Assembly (NCBI GenBank): GCA_905221615.1
Contig: CAJNDT010003446.1
Span: 749,278 to 813,277 of the forward strand
Direction of reading: 5' to 3'
DNA: 64,000 nucleotides
DNA from: Symbiodinium sp. CCMP2592
Taxonomy: Eukaryota; Sar; Dinophyceae; Suessiales; Symbiodiniaceae
Shown: positions 25,134-35,050 of the stretch, piece after piece
Layout of the letters: the number at the start of each line of letters is the position of its first letter
Numbering within the stretch: position 1 is the first letter of the stretch
Translations under genes and position numbers: made by a program
Notes under the pieces: generated by a model
Told to the model about the DNA's origin: nothing
What the model saw: the letters and a program-made list of their open reading frames with translations, nothing else
The model's database searches: none

Positions 25134-25565
25134 GGCCTAAGCATCCGCTAGGACCAGGAGGGGAGCAGGGGCAGGGGCGCCCGATTTTTTCCGACGGGCT
25201 GGAAGTCCCAATAGCGCGAGCAGCCCGCCGCTTTACTGTAGTGTCTTCTGATGGGGTGAATGGCCCCGCACCAATTTTGTCACAGAGCTTGATCCGGGTC
25301 CTGACCATCAAGGCCAGTAGCGAGCTCTAACTCTCTAACTCAAGCCGATACAGCAATACCGATGCTGGCAGGCACACCTGGCACGACGGAGGGCGCACTA
25401 GATGCGCACTCGCACGACGAAGCATGCCATTTTGCAGGAGGCCCGTAAAGGCAAAGCCTACGGCCTACAGCGACCGAGACTTCCCGGCGGGGGCAGGTGA
25501 AGGAAACAGTGCCGAGCAGTCCGCTGAAGTGCTGAGGCTGTTTGCTCGTCGTTATTCGCAGGCCT

Positions 25566-27015
25566 CATTGTGCAACATTTTTTTTTGACGTGTTTGAGGC
25601 CTCGTTCTGCACTGTGCTGTGCCTTGGAGTCTTTTGTCGTCCTTTTCAACCGCCCGTTGTTGGCCCAGGCTACGCTGCTGAACATCGGAACAGCTGAGCT
25701 GGACCTGCATCACAGGACCTGGCCGCGTCAGGGGATGTGTGCTTTGTTTGCGCTGCTTTGTTTCCGGGCTGCGGCCGTAGCTGTACATCCTCAAGAGGTC
25801 GTCTTTGCAACAAACTCTCATCTCTCTTTTGACAGCTGTAGGCAGCAAGGCACATTGCGGTCCACTGGCTTGGCGTGAGAGCGGCGTCGGGGTTTGCTGC
25901 AAAGTTTGTATCCCAGCTTGACTGCAGCACTGCCGCCAGTCTGCGAGCACATTTCACAAGGACCTGGCGCGTGTCGTGGGAGCCTGCTCGGTGGTCGCAG
26001 GTCGGCCCGCCCGAGGCCATCCTCTTGTCGTGTGGGTGTAGTCAAGCGTATGTTTGTAGGTACGGGTGTGCGTAAGTACATATCGTACATATGTAGGTAT
26101 GTAAGTATGTAGGTATGAATTTTATGTCTGTATGTATGCATTTGGCATATATGGATTGCCCAACTCTTCCTGGGCGTCCGCAGGCCGGATTGCCGCATCC
26201 TCCAAAATCCAGTCATTGAGCAGGAGTTCGCCAAAGTGCCAATGTGTTGCCTTGCTGCGTACCTGCTCGTCGGAAAAAAAGGAGCGATCGTGTCCGTGCC
26301 TGTGCGAAGGGCCTGCAGTGGTACTTATAGAGTTTTCATGATTTTGATGCACACTGGACGACGCCTGGAGTTTCTGCGTAGCCCTTGACGCAGGAGAGAG
26401 TAGGCAGTCTTCTGGGTACAGCTAGCACCTAGTATCTATGTAAAGTAGCATGAAGAGACTAAAGAAGTCGTAGGAGTCGTATCCTGGAGTTCCGGACGAG
26501 CAGAGATTATTCGAAAAGCGACCTCCCAACCGGCCTAAGACTCTTGGCCCAAGCACCCCTTCCTTTCCTGGAACGCAGGCTTGCCAAGAAGCCCATGACC
26601 TGTATGACCCGGCCCAGGTCAGCATTGAGGGGAACCTCGAGACACGTCCTCCCCAGAAAGGGTGCCTTCCTCCTCTCTGCCTTAGGGTTCAGGTTAGGGC
26701 CGGTTCGGGGGGTACCTTCCTCCTCCGTTGCTCTTTTGAGCGTTCGTGGCCGGAGGGCTGGAACGTTGAACAAGTCGTCTTATTTGGGATGCTTGCAAGT
26801 GATGCTCATGGTTGGGAGTCTCTGCACCAGCCATAGCCGCAGGAGCGATATGTCAACATGCCGCATTGTGCTCTTTGCAATGTGAGCGCTTCAGGGGTTT
26901 GCAATTCTTCAACCCCAAACCCCAAACCCCCGTCGCGTGGGCATAGATCCTGGCCATGCGAGAGGGAAAAATCACCGTCGTCCGAGGCCCACCGGCTGTG
27001 ACTAGCGATGCCGCT
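25566..27015. other. No supported gene
   Basis: Unique sequence downstream of the array. It has a short (GTAT/GTAG)n patch at 26080-26125 and CCCCAAACCC words near 26910. The ORFs of 70-138 codons on both strands overlap each other and none shows a domain. Confidence 0.5.
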
Positions 27016-27017
27016 CA

Positions 27018-27018
27018 T

Positions 27019-27085
<67 letters not shown>

Positions 27086-27157
27086 CAGTAGCATGAGTAA
27101 AAGAAGCAGTAGCAGAAGCAGTAGCAGTAGTCGTCGTCGTGGTAGTAGTAGTGGTAG

Positions 27158-27213
<56 letters not shown>
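27018..27213. repeat. Compound trinucleotide repeat (GTA)n and (CAG)n
   Basis: About 22 GTA units (27018-27083), an interrupted AGC/AGT section, then about 17 CAG units (27161-27211). Homopolymer-like ORFs (poly-Ser, poly-Ala, poly-Leu, poly-Val) arise in every frame. Confidence 0.9.
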
Positions 27214-27214
<1 letters not shown>

Positions 27215-28677
27215 TGGTAGTAGTAACGGTAGTAGTAGGCACATCAATCAGGAGTCTTATGGTGGCAATGTCTGGCTATCTCCATCAACTTGCAGACATG
27301 GCACAAGCAACGGCCCTGGTCGTCTTCGTGATCCTTGCTGTTCGCCAGAACATGGAAGAATCATCACATTTCCTTTTCCTGGTACTAGTCTGGGGTTCTT
27401 GTGTCACTGCGTTTCACTTCAAAAGAGAACGTGCCTGCGCCCATTACTACACACACCGGAAAATGTATGTCCAGTCTTTGGAGAATATCGTTAGCAAGTC
27501 CATGGGCTTACCAGCCTACCTATTGTCTCAAGTTCAGTTGAGAAAGCCGCCTGCTCCTTGCAGCCATCTGGCTGAGTGTTCTTTGCGCTCGACAGCGCCA
27601 GACGCCATGTGGGTGCAGAGCTCGTTGGGGATGCTTTGGCTGTCGACCCCGCGCCCATGAACTGACAGTGCTAGTTGCCACCGCAACCCTCGAGGCTGGT
27701 GCTGCCAGTCTCACAGCTGTCGGCATCATGACACGGACACCCGGTCGTCATGCATGATCGCCAAGATTGTTCGAATGCAGCAGAGACCGTATGAGAGACA
27801 GTTGCAGCTTAAGGTTCTACTGAATGCACAGCCGCTGCTGCTTCTCATTCAACTGCTGCTGCTTAACGTGGTACTGTAGTAGTTGTGGTCCTGGTGGCGG
27901 CAGTGGTGGTGGAAGAGATGGAGGTGGTGATCGTAAGTAGCTTGCTCGATAACAAAGCTCCAAGCAGCAGGAGTCGGGGGAGCAGGAGGACGTGAAGCTC
28001 GCAGTAGAAGGTAGCGGCAGCACTAGCAGCCCGGGTAGCGGTAGCAGCCGTTGCAGTCGCAGTGGCAGTGGCAGTGGTGGTGGTCTTATGGTAGTTGTAG
28101 CAGTGGTCTGTCGTTGTGGCGGTGATGCTGGTTTTTGGCAGGCGTCGCAGCCTTGAAGCCGGGCACCACAACTCAAGCAAGTTAGAAGGCGACCCGCACT
28201 CTGAGGCGCCTCGCCCTCTGCTGGCCCATGTCGCCGTACTCGCACTTTGCATTCTAGAGGCCTCCCGAACTTCAGAGGGTTTGGTTTTTGTTTGCTTCGG
28301 CAGAGACGGCGGGACAGAATGAGGGCCAGCGTATGAAGCAGAAAATTTGCGTTTGGGATGGTTTGGGTTGGATAGTTTGCATCGGATGAAGTAGGCAACG
28401 CAATCATGAGATCCTAGCGTGAGTTGTCCTAAAGCACGGGTCCATTCTGAACGGCCAAGATCTGAATCTCAAAAGCCCCAGTTCCGGCTCAAGCCTTTAG
28501 TCGAAAGCCCGAAACCTTCACCCCATCTTCCCGAAGGCAGAGTCGATACTCGGCGGCTGTCCGACCTTGCCGAAGAGCCCATACATTGAGCAGGCATTCC
28601 GGCACGGGGCAGGTCCAGACACATAAATGAGCAAAGAGATAACTCAGCAAACGAACAAGCAAACTTCAAGGTATAGT
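27214..28677. other. Weakly coding-like ORF and gene-poor sequence
   Basis: The plus frame through 27242-27660 has two hydrophobic segments (around ATALVVFVILAV and FLFLVLVWGSCV) and reasonable codon use, but it is open only because it continues the GTA/CAG repeat and no domain is visible. A GGTGGTAGT-rich patch lies at 27890-28110. Otherwise I see nothing. Confidence 0.35.
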
Positions 28678-28701
28678 GTGTATATATATATATATACATA
28701 T

Positions 28702-28743
<42 letters not shown>

Positions 28744-28880
28744 GCCCGGAAGCTTCTTTTAACCACTGGCCCACATACATGCCTCACACATGCATGCGTA
28801 TGCATATACATACAGGCAGAGGTGGGGTATAAATAAAATACGACATCATCAAGTAGATAAAACCAATAAACAGGTAGTGG

Positions 28881-28910
<30 letters not shown>
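28678..28910. repeat. (TA)n and (CA)n microsatellites
   Basis: TATATA and ACACAC tracts at 28678-28745 and a TA tract at 28880-28905, separated by CATACATGC-type words. No coding content. Confidence 0.85.
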
Positions 28911-28913
<3 letters not shown>

Positions 28914-30187
28914 AAACAAATGCACATTTGGGCATATAGCTATGCATATGCACACATGTCGTAGTTGCAGTCGCAGTCGTGATTGTTGCCGAAGTTGTAG
29001 TCAGCGTTGCCGTCGCAGGCGTCGATGTAGACGCAGTCTTCGAAGGCTAGACGTGCCCAACGCTCATCCCTCACCTGATTCGCCAAGCCGAATTTCGCCG
29101 AACAGTCGCCAAACCGTGAGCCCTAAACCGGAAAGCATAAACCCAGATGTCACAGAAAGGGGGCTCAGCCAAAATGAGTAATTAAGCGGAGACCTGAAGC
29201 TCCCCCAAAAGGCATCACCCTTCGGCTGGCCATTGTCACCCAACAACTGGACCTTTGCCGAGCAGAGGGATTGGCACGACAGGCCGACTGAACACCTGCG
29301 TTCTCAGAGAGTCTCAGATCCGACCAAAAAGAGGAACATGTTTGAAATCATAGCTGAAAAAATGTATAAAGATAGATACACATCAGAATATGAGCCGCCC
29401 CCTAATACTTCAGGCAGACTCCCTGACTTAAAGGACAATGAGGGCTCGCGGAGTGGGTTGTGAGCGTAGGGTCGTGGGGCCGAGGGATTAAAAAGAAGCC
29501 CACGTTTTTCCTGTTTTCTGGAAGGACTTTCTGCAGCCTTCTGGGTGCATTGCAGACCTCCACCGGTACCGAGTGCCAGAGCCGAAACACACAGCTTGTT
29601 TCGACCCCATTCCGACACAAAGAATTCCGAGGCCTAGAACCGGAAAGCCCCAAACCCCGAACCCACCACCCCACATTTTTGTTTGCCCAATGCCAGAGCC
29701 GCATCCCTAGACAAGAATCTAGAATCCCACGGCTCAGAACACCAAGCCGAGATTCTCGCTCTGTCAGGTTTCTCGCCTGTGCCGGCGAGCGCCAGTCTCC
29801 GGTAAACGTGCTAACCACCGGACCGTGTGTCCACAGTGGCGGGCAGGAATGGCCTGCTGCTGTCATGATGATGATCAGCTTGCTTTTCTTGTCCTGCTGC
29901 CACCGTTGTGACGCTTGCATCAGAACCTGTTGCAAGAGGGGGAAGTATCATATCCCATGTACGCTTGTCTTGTAATGGAATACCCCAAACCCTTTCTTAG
30001 TTCCTAACAAGATACTCAGGCCCCAGATGTCTTGCGGGGGCGAACTCCTCTTCGTTCACCTCCTTGACCTCCACCAGCTCGAACCCTCCACAAGTCGGAA
30101 ATCGTTGTCGTACTTGGTACGAGTACCACGGCTGTCATCTCGACCTGCTTGCTTTGGAAAGTGCACTACTTAGGTGTGGGTGGCGGT
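28911..30187. other. No supported gene
   Basis: A GTAGTTGCAGTCGCAGTCG patch at 28960-29040 is degenerate trinucleotide repeat. Overlapping ORFs on both strands at 29300-29975 have no recognisable domain. A tRNA-like D-arm on the minus strand near 29800 is discussed under rejected items. Confidence 0.5.
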
Positions 30188-30268
30188 TCAACCCTAAACC
30201 CTAAACCCTAAGCCTAAACCCTAAACCCTAAACCCTAGACAAACTGACCTTAAACCCTAAACCCTACA
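30188..30268. repeat. Interstitial telomere-type repeat (CCCTAAA)n
   Basis: About nine CCCTAAA units, two of them altered (CCTAAGCC, CCTAGACAAACTGACC) in the middle. Confidence 0.85.
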
Positions 30269-30376
30269 ATGCTACTACTCTCAAATTCTGTCCGCACGCG
30301 CTGAAGCACTGCGCATTCTGCGACACCCGCAGCTTTCAGCCACCGAGTCGAGTCCTCGGGACCCATCGTTGGTTCT

Positions 30377-30479
30377 GGGTGTTTCCGAAAATAAGGGGTA
30401 CCTCATTTTGGGGTCCCTTCTGATAATGATCTTACTATTCAGGGTACTATATTAGGGTCCCCTATTTTCTGAAACTCCC
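30377..30479. mobile_element. MITE-like element, family A
   Basis: Left end GGGTGTTTCCGAAAATAAGG, right end GGGTCCCCTATTTTCTGAAA followed by CTCCC. The interior TACCTCATTTTGGGGTCCC block is shared with the copies at 9994 and 49243. No clear target duplication survives. Confidence 0.75.
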
Positions 30480-30801
30480 ATATGACATGATTGTTCAATC
30501 GACACGATGACACAATGGCAAGTGAGGGTCGATTTGGGCAGAGGGATGAGTGTAGGGAGGGTCAAGGTGGTTTTGGCCGGCGGACAGAGGATCACGGGTA
30601 TCTGGACACTGGGGCGGGTGAAGCCTCACGGATTCCGCCACCATCTTCAGGAACATCATCGATGTCGTCAAGAACATATGCAATTATTACTGATACCTGG
30701 CGCTATCCTGAGCATCGCTCTCCTGGCAGACAAGCATGGAGGTTGCTTGATGCCGCCATGACTAGCCGTATCTATGCCTAAACCCTAACCCCTAAACCCT
30801 T
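30480..30801. other. No supported gene
   Basis: Small ORFs on both strands overlap fully; none is recognisable. Confidence 0.45.
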
Positions 30802-30866
30802 GTTTCGCTCAACAGACCTCGAACCACATGCCTCGCCTGGGCTGTCCGAGTGTGAGCGCCGAAACC
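30802..30866. repeat. Dispersed GAGCGCCGAAAC repeat, copy 2 (long form)
   Basis: Reads GTTTCGCTCAACAGACCTCG, AACCACATGCCTCGCCTGGG, CTGTCCGAGTGTGAGCGCC, GAAAC. The whole 65-bp stretch is matched at 62400-62466, so the repeat unit is longer than the GAGCGCCGAAAC core. The complementary strand carries GGTTCGAGGTC, which resembles a pol III box B. Confidence 0.7.
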
Positions 30867-31018
30867 TTAAACCCTGAACGCCGCAGGATGGACAGCTGGA
30901 GGGAAGGGCGATGTACACCGTGGCTGGTGGGACCCCGCAGGCGCCTTTCCCGGATCTTCTTACGGGGGGGCCCCTTGCAGGAACCTATAAGGGTTCTATA
31001 GGGTTTAGTTGTTTAGGG

Positions 31019-31138
31019 GGTCCCAGAGAGCCCAGTACCCCGAAAGTAAGGAATATACCTTAAATCATAATATGAATCCCCTTATTTTTGGTTTAAGATA
31101 TCTTCCTTAATTAAGGGGTATTGGGCTCTCTGGGATCC
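31019..31138. mobile_element. Inverted-repeat element, family I
   Basis: Left arm GGTCCCAGAGAGCCCAGTAC CCC and right arm GGGGTATTGGGCTCTCTGGG ATCC are near-perfect inverted repeats around an AT-rich centre (TTAAATCATAATATGAATCC). Related, more degraded copies lie at 40610-40720 and about 170-213. Confidence 0.7.
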
Positions 31139-31329
31139 CTTCAAGGATCGCGTAACGGGGGCCTTGATGAGTGAGAAGCCTTCCAGCTTCCATCAAGGCA
31201 GGTGCCTTCTCTTGCGAAAAGTAACAGCCATCACAAGAAGAGTGGTAGCGACAGCCGGCACGCTGGAGCTGATTTCGTGGGTGTGCGACAGGACGAAGTA
31301 CATTTTTGCAACATATGTAACAGATGTCC

Positions 31330-31592
31330 GTCTGTCTGTATGTATGTATGTGTGTATATATGTGTGTGTGTGCATGTATGCATGCATGCATGCCATTATG
31401 TATCTGTATCTGTGTCTGCGTATGTGTATGCGCATGCGCGTGCGTATGTGTACATGTATGTATATGCGCATGTGTATGTGTACGTGTATGTGTACGTGTA
31501 TGTGTACGTGTGTGCCTATGTGCATGTGTATGTGTGTGTATGTGTATGCGTATGCGTATGCATATGCGCATGCGCATGTGTATGTGTATCTG

Positions 31593-31629
<37 letters not shown>

Positions 31630-31760
31630 CTGTATCTGTATGTGTATCTGTATCTGTATCTGTATATGTATATGTAGATGTATATGTGTATGTGTATGTG
31701 TATGTGTATGTTATGTGTATGTACGTATATATGTGTACATATACACATACACATGGACAA
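31330..31760. repeat. Long (TGTATG/TGTGTA)n microsatellite
   Basis: About 430 bp of TGTATG, GTGTATGTGTAC, CATGCGTATG and GTATCTGTATC variants. ORFs of over 200 codons on both strands exist only because these repeats lack stops. Confidence 0.9.
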
Positions 31761-31939
31761 ACATATAAATCCGTGTGGTGTGCATGAACTTACGTCTGCA
31801 TGTACATGTGTAAGTATGTACAGCACGTATTTATGCAGTTAGGTATGTAGGTGTAAGTCTAGGTGTATGCGTGTTCGTTTGCGCATGTGCATGTTCATGT
31901 GCATGCTGCATGTGTGCGTATGTCCTGTATGTACTTGTG

Positions 31940-31987
31940 TGCAGGTATGTGTATGTATGTGTGTGTAGATATATATATATATGTATA

Positions 31988-32024
<37 letters not shown>

Positions 32025-32200
32025 GTATCTTTTCACATGTAATTACATACGTGCATATGTATGTCCCGCAATGTTTTGTAGTGTAAGGTAAGGTAATGTA
32101 ATGTAGTGCCACGCAGTGTAGCACCATTAACAAAATGTAATGTAACGCACCGCAGTGGAATGCAACGGCATGTATGTATGTATGTATGCATGCATGCATG
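31940..32200. repeat. (TA)n, (GTAAT)n and (TATG)n tracts
   Basis: TA tract at 31968-32020, then a degenerate pentanucleotide GTAAG/GTAAT/GTAGT patch at 32075-32160 and TATG/CATG units at 32170-32200. Confidence 0.75.
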
Positions 32201-32575
32201 TATGCGGGTGTATATAACTGTGTATGTACGGTACCGATGTATGCGCGTATTCCCACTGTGCCTGCACAAGCACCTTGCAGAGGCCTAGCGACAACAAGTA
32301 TACTTGCAAAGCCACCTAAAAGCTGCACGTCACGACGCATTATACAGTAGCAAATGCCGAATAGAGTAACACTTGCATCTCCGAAAATATCACACCAGGA
32401 CCGTGCACTGGGGTATTGCAGCGAAAGGTCGCATATGCATCAGCTGAAACTTTATAGGACGATGTCTGAGTTGTACTAACCTTGCTGTTGTACAGCTCGT
32501 GATGCCATCCGGCTAAAGTTGCCTGCTGGCGAACCTAAGTATGCAGTCCTTTGTTAAATTCAGTATTTCGAATAA

Positions 32576-33059
32576 TCATGCAGGGCGACAGAGGCTGAAC
32601 TGTAGCATCATGAAGATTGTAGCGTCATGGAGAGTACCATGGTGATTCATGGCAGCAGTGCAGAGCAGCATGGCCTCAAGGAAGAACAGGCAACTGCATC
32701 TAACACGAATCATAACAGAATGCAGGCTTCTCAGATCTGTCTGGATGGGGCAATCGAAGCAGAGAGAGTTCTGGCAGAAGATGTTATTGGTAAAGCCGCA
32801 GGTCACCGTGAGCCCGTACATGCGGTCCGTGATGTTGGAGGCCGACTTTGGCTCCATCATGCTGCAGGACAGAATTTGTGCAGAGCTTGCTCTTTCGGTG
32901 CACTACATGCCACTGCCGTTGCCTGTGACTCGGCTTGCATCCTTGCAAAGGACGACACCGGGCGGGACGTTGAGTATACGGCACACCAGGCCACGGAGTG
33001 AACCAAAGAGAGTCGAAATTGAAATTGAGCCTGCGCACATTCTGCGCCTGCTGTGCTGA
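32576..33059. other. Region open on both strands, coding status unresolved
   Basis: The plus frame from 32649 gives 136 codons including SVMLEADFGSIMLQ, and the minus frame from 32860 gives 94 codons with a Cys-rich start (TCGFTNNIFCQN) and a hydrophobic CLFFLEAMLLCTAAM segment. Both look somewhat coding-like, so at most one can be real. No domain was recognised in either. Confidence 0.25.
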
Positions 33060-33224
33060 TCATGACGAGCGGGAGACGTGGGCGATGCTGACAGTTACAA
33101 GCAAGCATGACTCTGATTCGGAGTTTTGGTTTGGCAGCTTGAACTTTGAGCGTACATGCAGCCATGAAGCATGTTGCTATTGCGGCCGTTTCGTGTTTTG
33201 TCGGGCTTGGTGTAATTTGCTTAA

Positions 33225-33316
33225 ATGATTACTAATACTATTTTGGTGGTTCCTTATTATATATATATATAGTATACTGGGCACCAAAACCCTATCCTTA
33301 TCATTAAGGCCCCTAT
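33225..33316. mobile_element. MITE-like element, family C
   Basis: AATGATTACTAATACTATTT then TGGTGGTTCCTTATTATA, a TA-expanded centre, ACCAAAACCCTATCC and ATTAAGGCCCCTAT. The left terminus has lost the ATAGGGGCC end. Confidence 0.65.
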
Positions 33317-33339
33317 TTTCTAGTACCCTTACAGATCAC

Positions 33340-33396
33340 ATACAGTAGGCCCTGTGGGCCCCCTTTAAAACCCTATTCTAATTATTAAGACCCCTA
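33340..33396. mobile_element. Right half of a second family C element
   Basis: GGGCCCCCTTTAAAACCC, TATTCTAATTATTAAGACCC and CTATA reproduce only the right half of family C, immediately downstream of the complete copy. Confidence 0.55.
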
Positions 33397-34029
33397 TATT
33401 TGTCAGCTGACAGATCCACCTCTCCGCGGACAGCTGGCATACGCTGAATGGTGCGCCCGCAGCGGTGGCAGCCTCAGAACAGATGGCCTTACCCACGGCG
33501 ACGAACAAAGCCACTGCTCTGGAGTTGTTGTCTATTCAGTCTCTTGCGTAGTCGTCACGGCATGCCGAAGTCACAATCTTCCCGGTTTTCGACGGGTGAT
33601 GGAGAGAAAGGTGGCAAGAACGGTCAGACGCATCCCATACTACTCTGCCACAGATAGTTAGAACTCTTGTAAGCCCTGTAGTCCTGTAGCAGCGAGCCTT
33701 TATGCATGGAAAGAGGAGCGTGGAGATTTTATTGAATTGAATCAAAGCAGACAGAGCCTCAATGCTCCTGCAGTAGGATTGCTGTCGTTCCGTTGTCCCC
33801 TGGTAATTTGTGTAATCTGAGTGCAACCCGAGCCACAACAGCGATTCGAGATAAAACGGCTGGTGTTCAAGAAACAAGCTTTCTGAGACCCATTCAGTTT
33901 TCATTCGGGCATCGATCGGGATTTAGCTGCAGTGAAAGAGCAGGCGGCTGCGGTCTTAGGTCCAAGGTTAAGGGTTTAAGCTCCAGGACTCAGCGGTAAG
34001 GGTGAAGGTGTGCACGATCTGAAGAAAGG
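33397..34029. other. No supported gene
   Basis: Unique sequence of ordinary composition with short ORFs on both strands, none recognisable. It ends where base composition changes abruptly into the AT-rich island. Confidence 0.45.
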
Positions 34030-34111
34030 CAGGGAGGCCATTCAATAGCACTTCAGTTATAATCTAATTTAGACTATAGGTAAACGGTGTGTTTATGTAG
34101 AGAAAATTGAA

Positions 34112-34306
34112 GTGCCATTCTGTCTTGCAAATGATAGTGGATGTGATTGTAGCGGTTTTGAAATACGGTTTTGTCCTAACTGTAAGTTGTGTAAGGATGT
34201 AGAATTATTCAAGAGCTATAAGAAGAATAAAGCATACAATAAATTATGTAGGAGATGCTTAGATAGTATGAACAGCTATAAACAAAAGTCAAGTCTTTAT
34301 ATATAG
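34112..34306 (+). CDS. Small Cys-motif (zinc-binding-like) protein, partial
   Basis: 64 codons from a GTG; the frame is open upstream to 34073 without an ATG, so the true start is lost, spliced or non-ATG. It contains C-P-N-C-K-L-C-K-D and, about 20 residues on, L-C-R-R-C-L-D, giving a C-x2-C ... C-x2-C arrangement around a Phe and a Lys/Asn/Tyr-rich stretch. Short proteins or domains with this layout are common in giant viruses and some phages, often beside HNH-type nucleases, and are presumed to bind zinc. No nuclease domain is present here. The stop overlaps the first of two hairpins. Confidence is moderate that this was once a gene and low on function. Confidence 0.5.
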   Translation: MPFCLANDSGCDCSGFEIRFCPNCKLCKDVELFKSYKKNKAYNKLCRRCLDSMNSYKQKSSLYI

Positions 34307-34361
34307 GTTTTAAACTCAAAGCTTTTAAAACCCTATAAAAAGTTTGAATCTCAAACTTTTT
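34306..34361 (+). terminator. Two back-to-back hairpins between AT-island ORFs
   Basis: Hairpin 1 has arms GGTTTTAAA (34306-34314) and TTTAAAACC (34324-34332). Hairpin 2 is perfect over 11 bp, AAAAAGTTTGA (34337-34347) and TCAAACTTTTT (34351-34361), with a 3-base loop. They sit exactly between a stop codon and the next ATG (34366). Mimivirus-like viruses end and polyadenylate transcripts at such intergenic hairpins; that role here is inference. Confidence 0.45.
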
Positions 34362-34365
34362 ATAT

Positions 34366-34644
34366 ATGCCTGGCGAAGATGATGATGTTGTTGTTGTTAA
34401 ACCAAGCAAACGAATTAGTAGTCAAGAGGTTTTAGAGAAGTTAGAACTACCTGAGAAAAACTTGATGAACTACTTAATAAGCCTAAACCAGTCATAAAAC
34501 CAATGAATCAAATAGTGATGCTTATAAGAATAGAATAAGAGAAGCGTATATGTTAATAAACTGAATCACGAAGATATTGAGTTCTCAAGCAAAGAGACAT
34601 TAGTATATTATGAGATTCACTTTGACGACCAAGAGAGAGCATAA
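34366..34644 (+). pseudogene. Decayed AT-rich ORF, uncharacterised
   Basis: Starts with ATG and an Asp-Asp-Asp-Val-Val-Val-Val run, then a charged, Lys/Glu-rich helical-looking sequence. The first frame stops after about 43 codons, but coding-like sequence with the same codon preferences continues in other frames to 34644 (ending Asp-Asp-Gln-Glu-Arg-Ala-stop). At least three frame changes are needed, near 34450, 34510 and 34562. Small indels, as in decay by drift, explain this better than introns. I do not recognise the family. Confidence 0.45.
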
Positions 34645-34716
34645 TAATAGATCTCGTGTATGACAAAAGGACATATTTAACAAACTGCATTTAAAGAGTT
34701 GAGAACTCATATATGA

Positions 34717-34914
34717 ATGGCAGAAGCATCGGAACATGAACGCAAGCAGGAAATAACTAACATTAATAATGACCTGAACTTGACAAAGTATGAAGTTATC
34801 AATACACTGGCCGACAATATACCGTATATTGAAAACGGCACGATGATGACCTATGTAAACAATGGAACACTAATTGTTGAAATTTTAGACGGAAGAGCAG
34901 TAGACATTGTGTAA
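34717..34914 (+). CDS. Small uncharacterised AT-island protein
   Basis: 65 codons from ATG to TAA, intact. The N-terminal third is charged (EHERKQEI), followed by an Asn/Asp-rich region and a beta-rich C-terminus (TLIVEILDGRAVDIV). It shares the A/T-ending codon preference of the rest of the island and is preceded by a short AT-rich gap. No transmembrane segment or known motif is visible. The last of three collinear ORFs, it may belong to the same inserted element. Confidence 0.45.
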   Translation: MAEASEHERKQEITNINNDLNLTKYEVINTLADNIPYIENGTMMTYVNNGTLIVEILDGRAVDIV

Positions 34915-34928
34915 CGAGACGAGGAGAG

Positions 34929-35010
34929 AACCAAAAGGAAGGAAAATTCTTTATAACATGATGAGAAAACAAATAACCAAAAGGAAGGGAAACACTTTAT
35001 AAAATGATGA
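34929..35010 (+). repeat. 36-bp direct repeat at right edge of AT island
   Basis: AACCAAAAGGAAGG followed by a TTTATAACATGATGA-type segment at 34929-34964 is repeated at 34975-35010 with a few changes. It follows the stop of the last ORF directly. Confidence 0.7.
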
Positions 35011-35050
35011 ACGGAGAAGCGTAAATAACATCTTACTAATTAGTTTTAGT

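Larger units (their letters stand above)
15273..25565 (+). repeat. Tandem array of three about 3.65-kb gene units
   Basis: Units start at the shared CAGCGTTTGCTGCTCAAGCG at 15273, 18931 and 22574, giving periods of 3658 and 3643 bp. Coding regions, the small intron and the spacer downstream of each stop are nearly identical. The third spacer diverges at about 25560, after TGAGGCTGTTTG. Head-to-tail arrays of near-identical genes are typical of dinoflagellates. The spacer is almost as conserved as the coding sequence, which suggests recent amplification or homogenisation. Confidence 0.9.
34030..35050 (+). other. AT-rich island with small ORFs and hairpins, possibly virus-derived
   Basis: About 1 kb whose base composition and codon use (A/T-ending codons, AAA, AAT, ATA, TTA) differ sharply from the GC-balanced surroundings. 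It carries three small plus-strand ORF regions, two back-to-back hairpins after the first stop, and a 36-bp direct repeat at its right end. No family A-K element interrupts it. Such composition, compact tandem small ORFs and post-stop hairpins recall AT-rich large DNA viruses, virophages or Polinton-like elements of protists. That origin is inference: no hallmark gene (capsid, ATPase, polymerase) is present. Confidence 0.55.

Noticed and set aside
29163..29180. Minus-strand CATTTTGGCTGAG resembling the spliced leader
   Set aside because: Only 10 consecutive bases match before the sequence departs (GAG instead of CAAG), and no ORF follows on that strand.
29770..29850. tRNA-like D-arm on the minus strand (GGTCCGGTGGTTAGCACG)
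   Set aside because: No TTCGA/TTCAA T-loop at the right distance, no matching acceptor stem and no clear anticodon loop.
30802..30866. GAGCGCCGAAAC repeat as a tRNA gene or tRNA-derived SINE with confirmed promoter
   Set aside because: TGTCCGAGTG resembles a Ser/Leu tRNA D-arm and the other strand has a box-B-like GGTTCGAGGTC, but no tRNA fold or correctly spaced box A can be drawn; kept only as a dispersed repeat.
31107..31826. Minus-strand ORF of 239 codons and plus-strand ORFs of about 200 codons
   Set aside because: They translate a (TGTATG)n tract into His/Ile/Tyr or Val/Cys/Met strings; no unique protein sequence.
32576..33059. Calling a gene on either strand
   Set aside because: Both strands are open and equally plausible, so coding status cannot be decided by reading.
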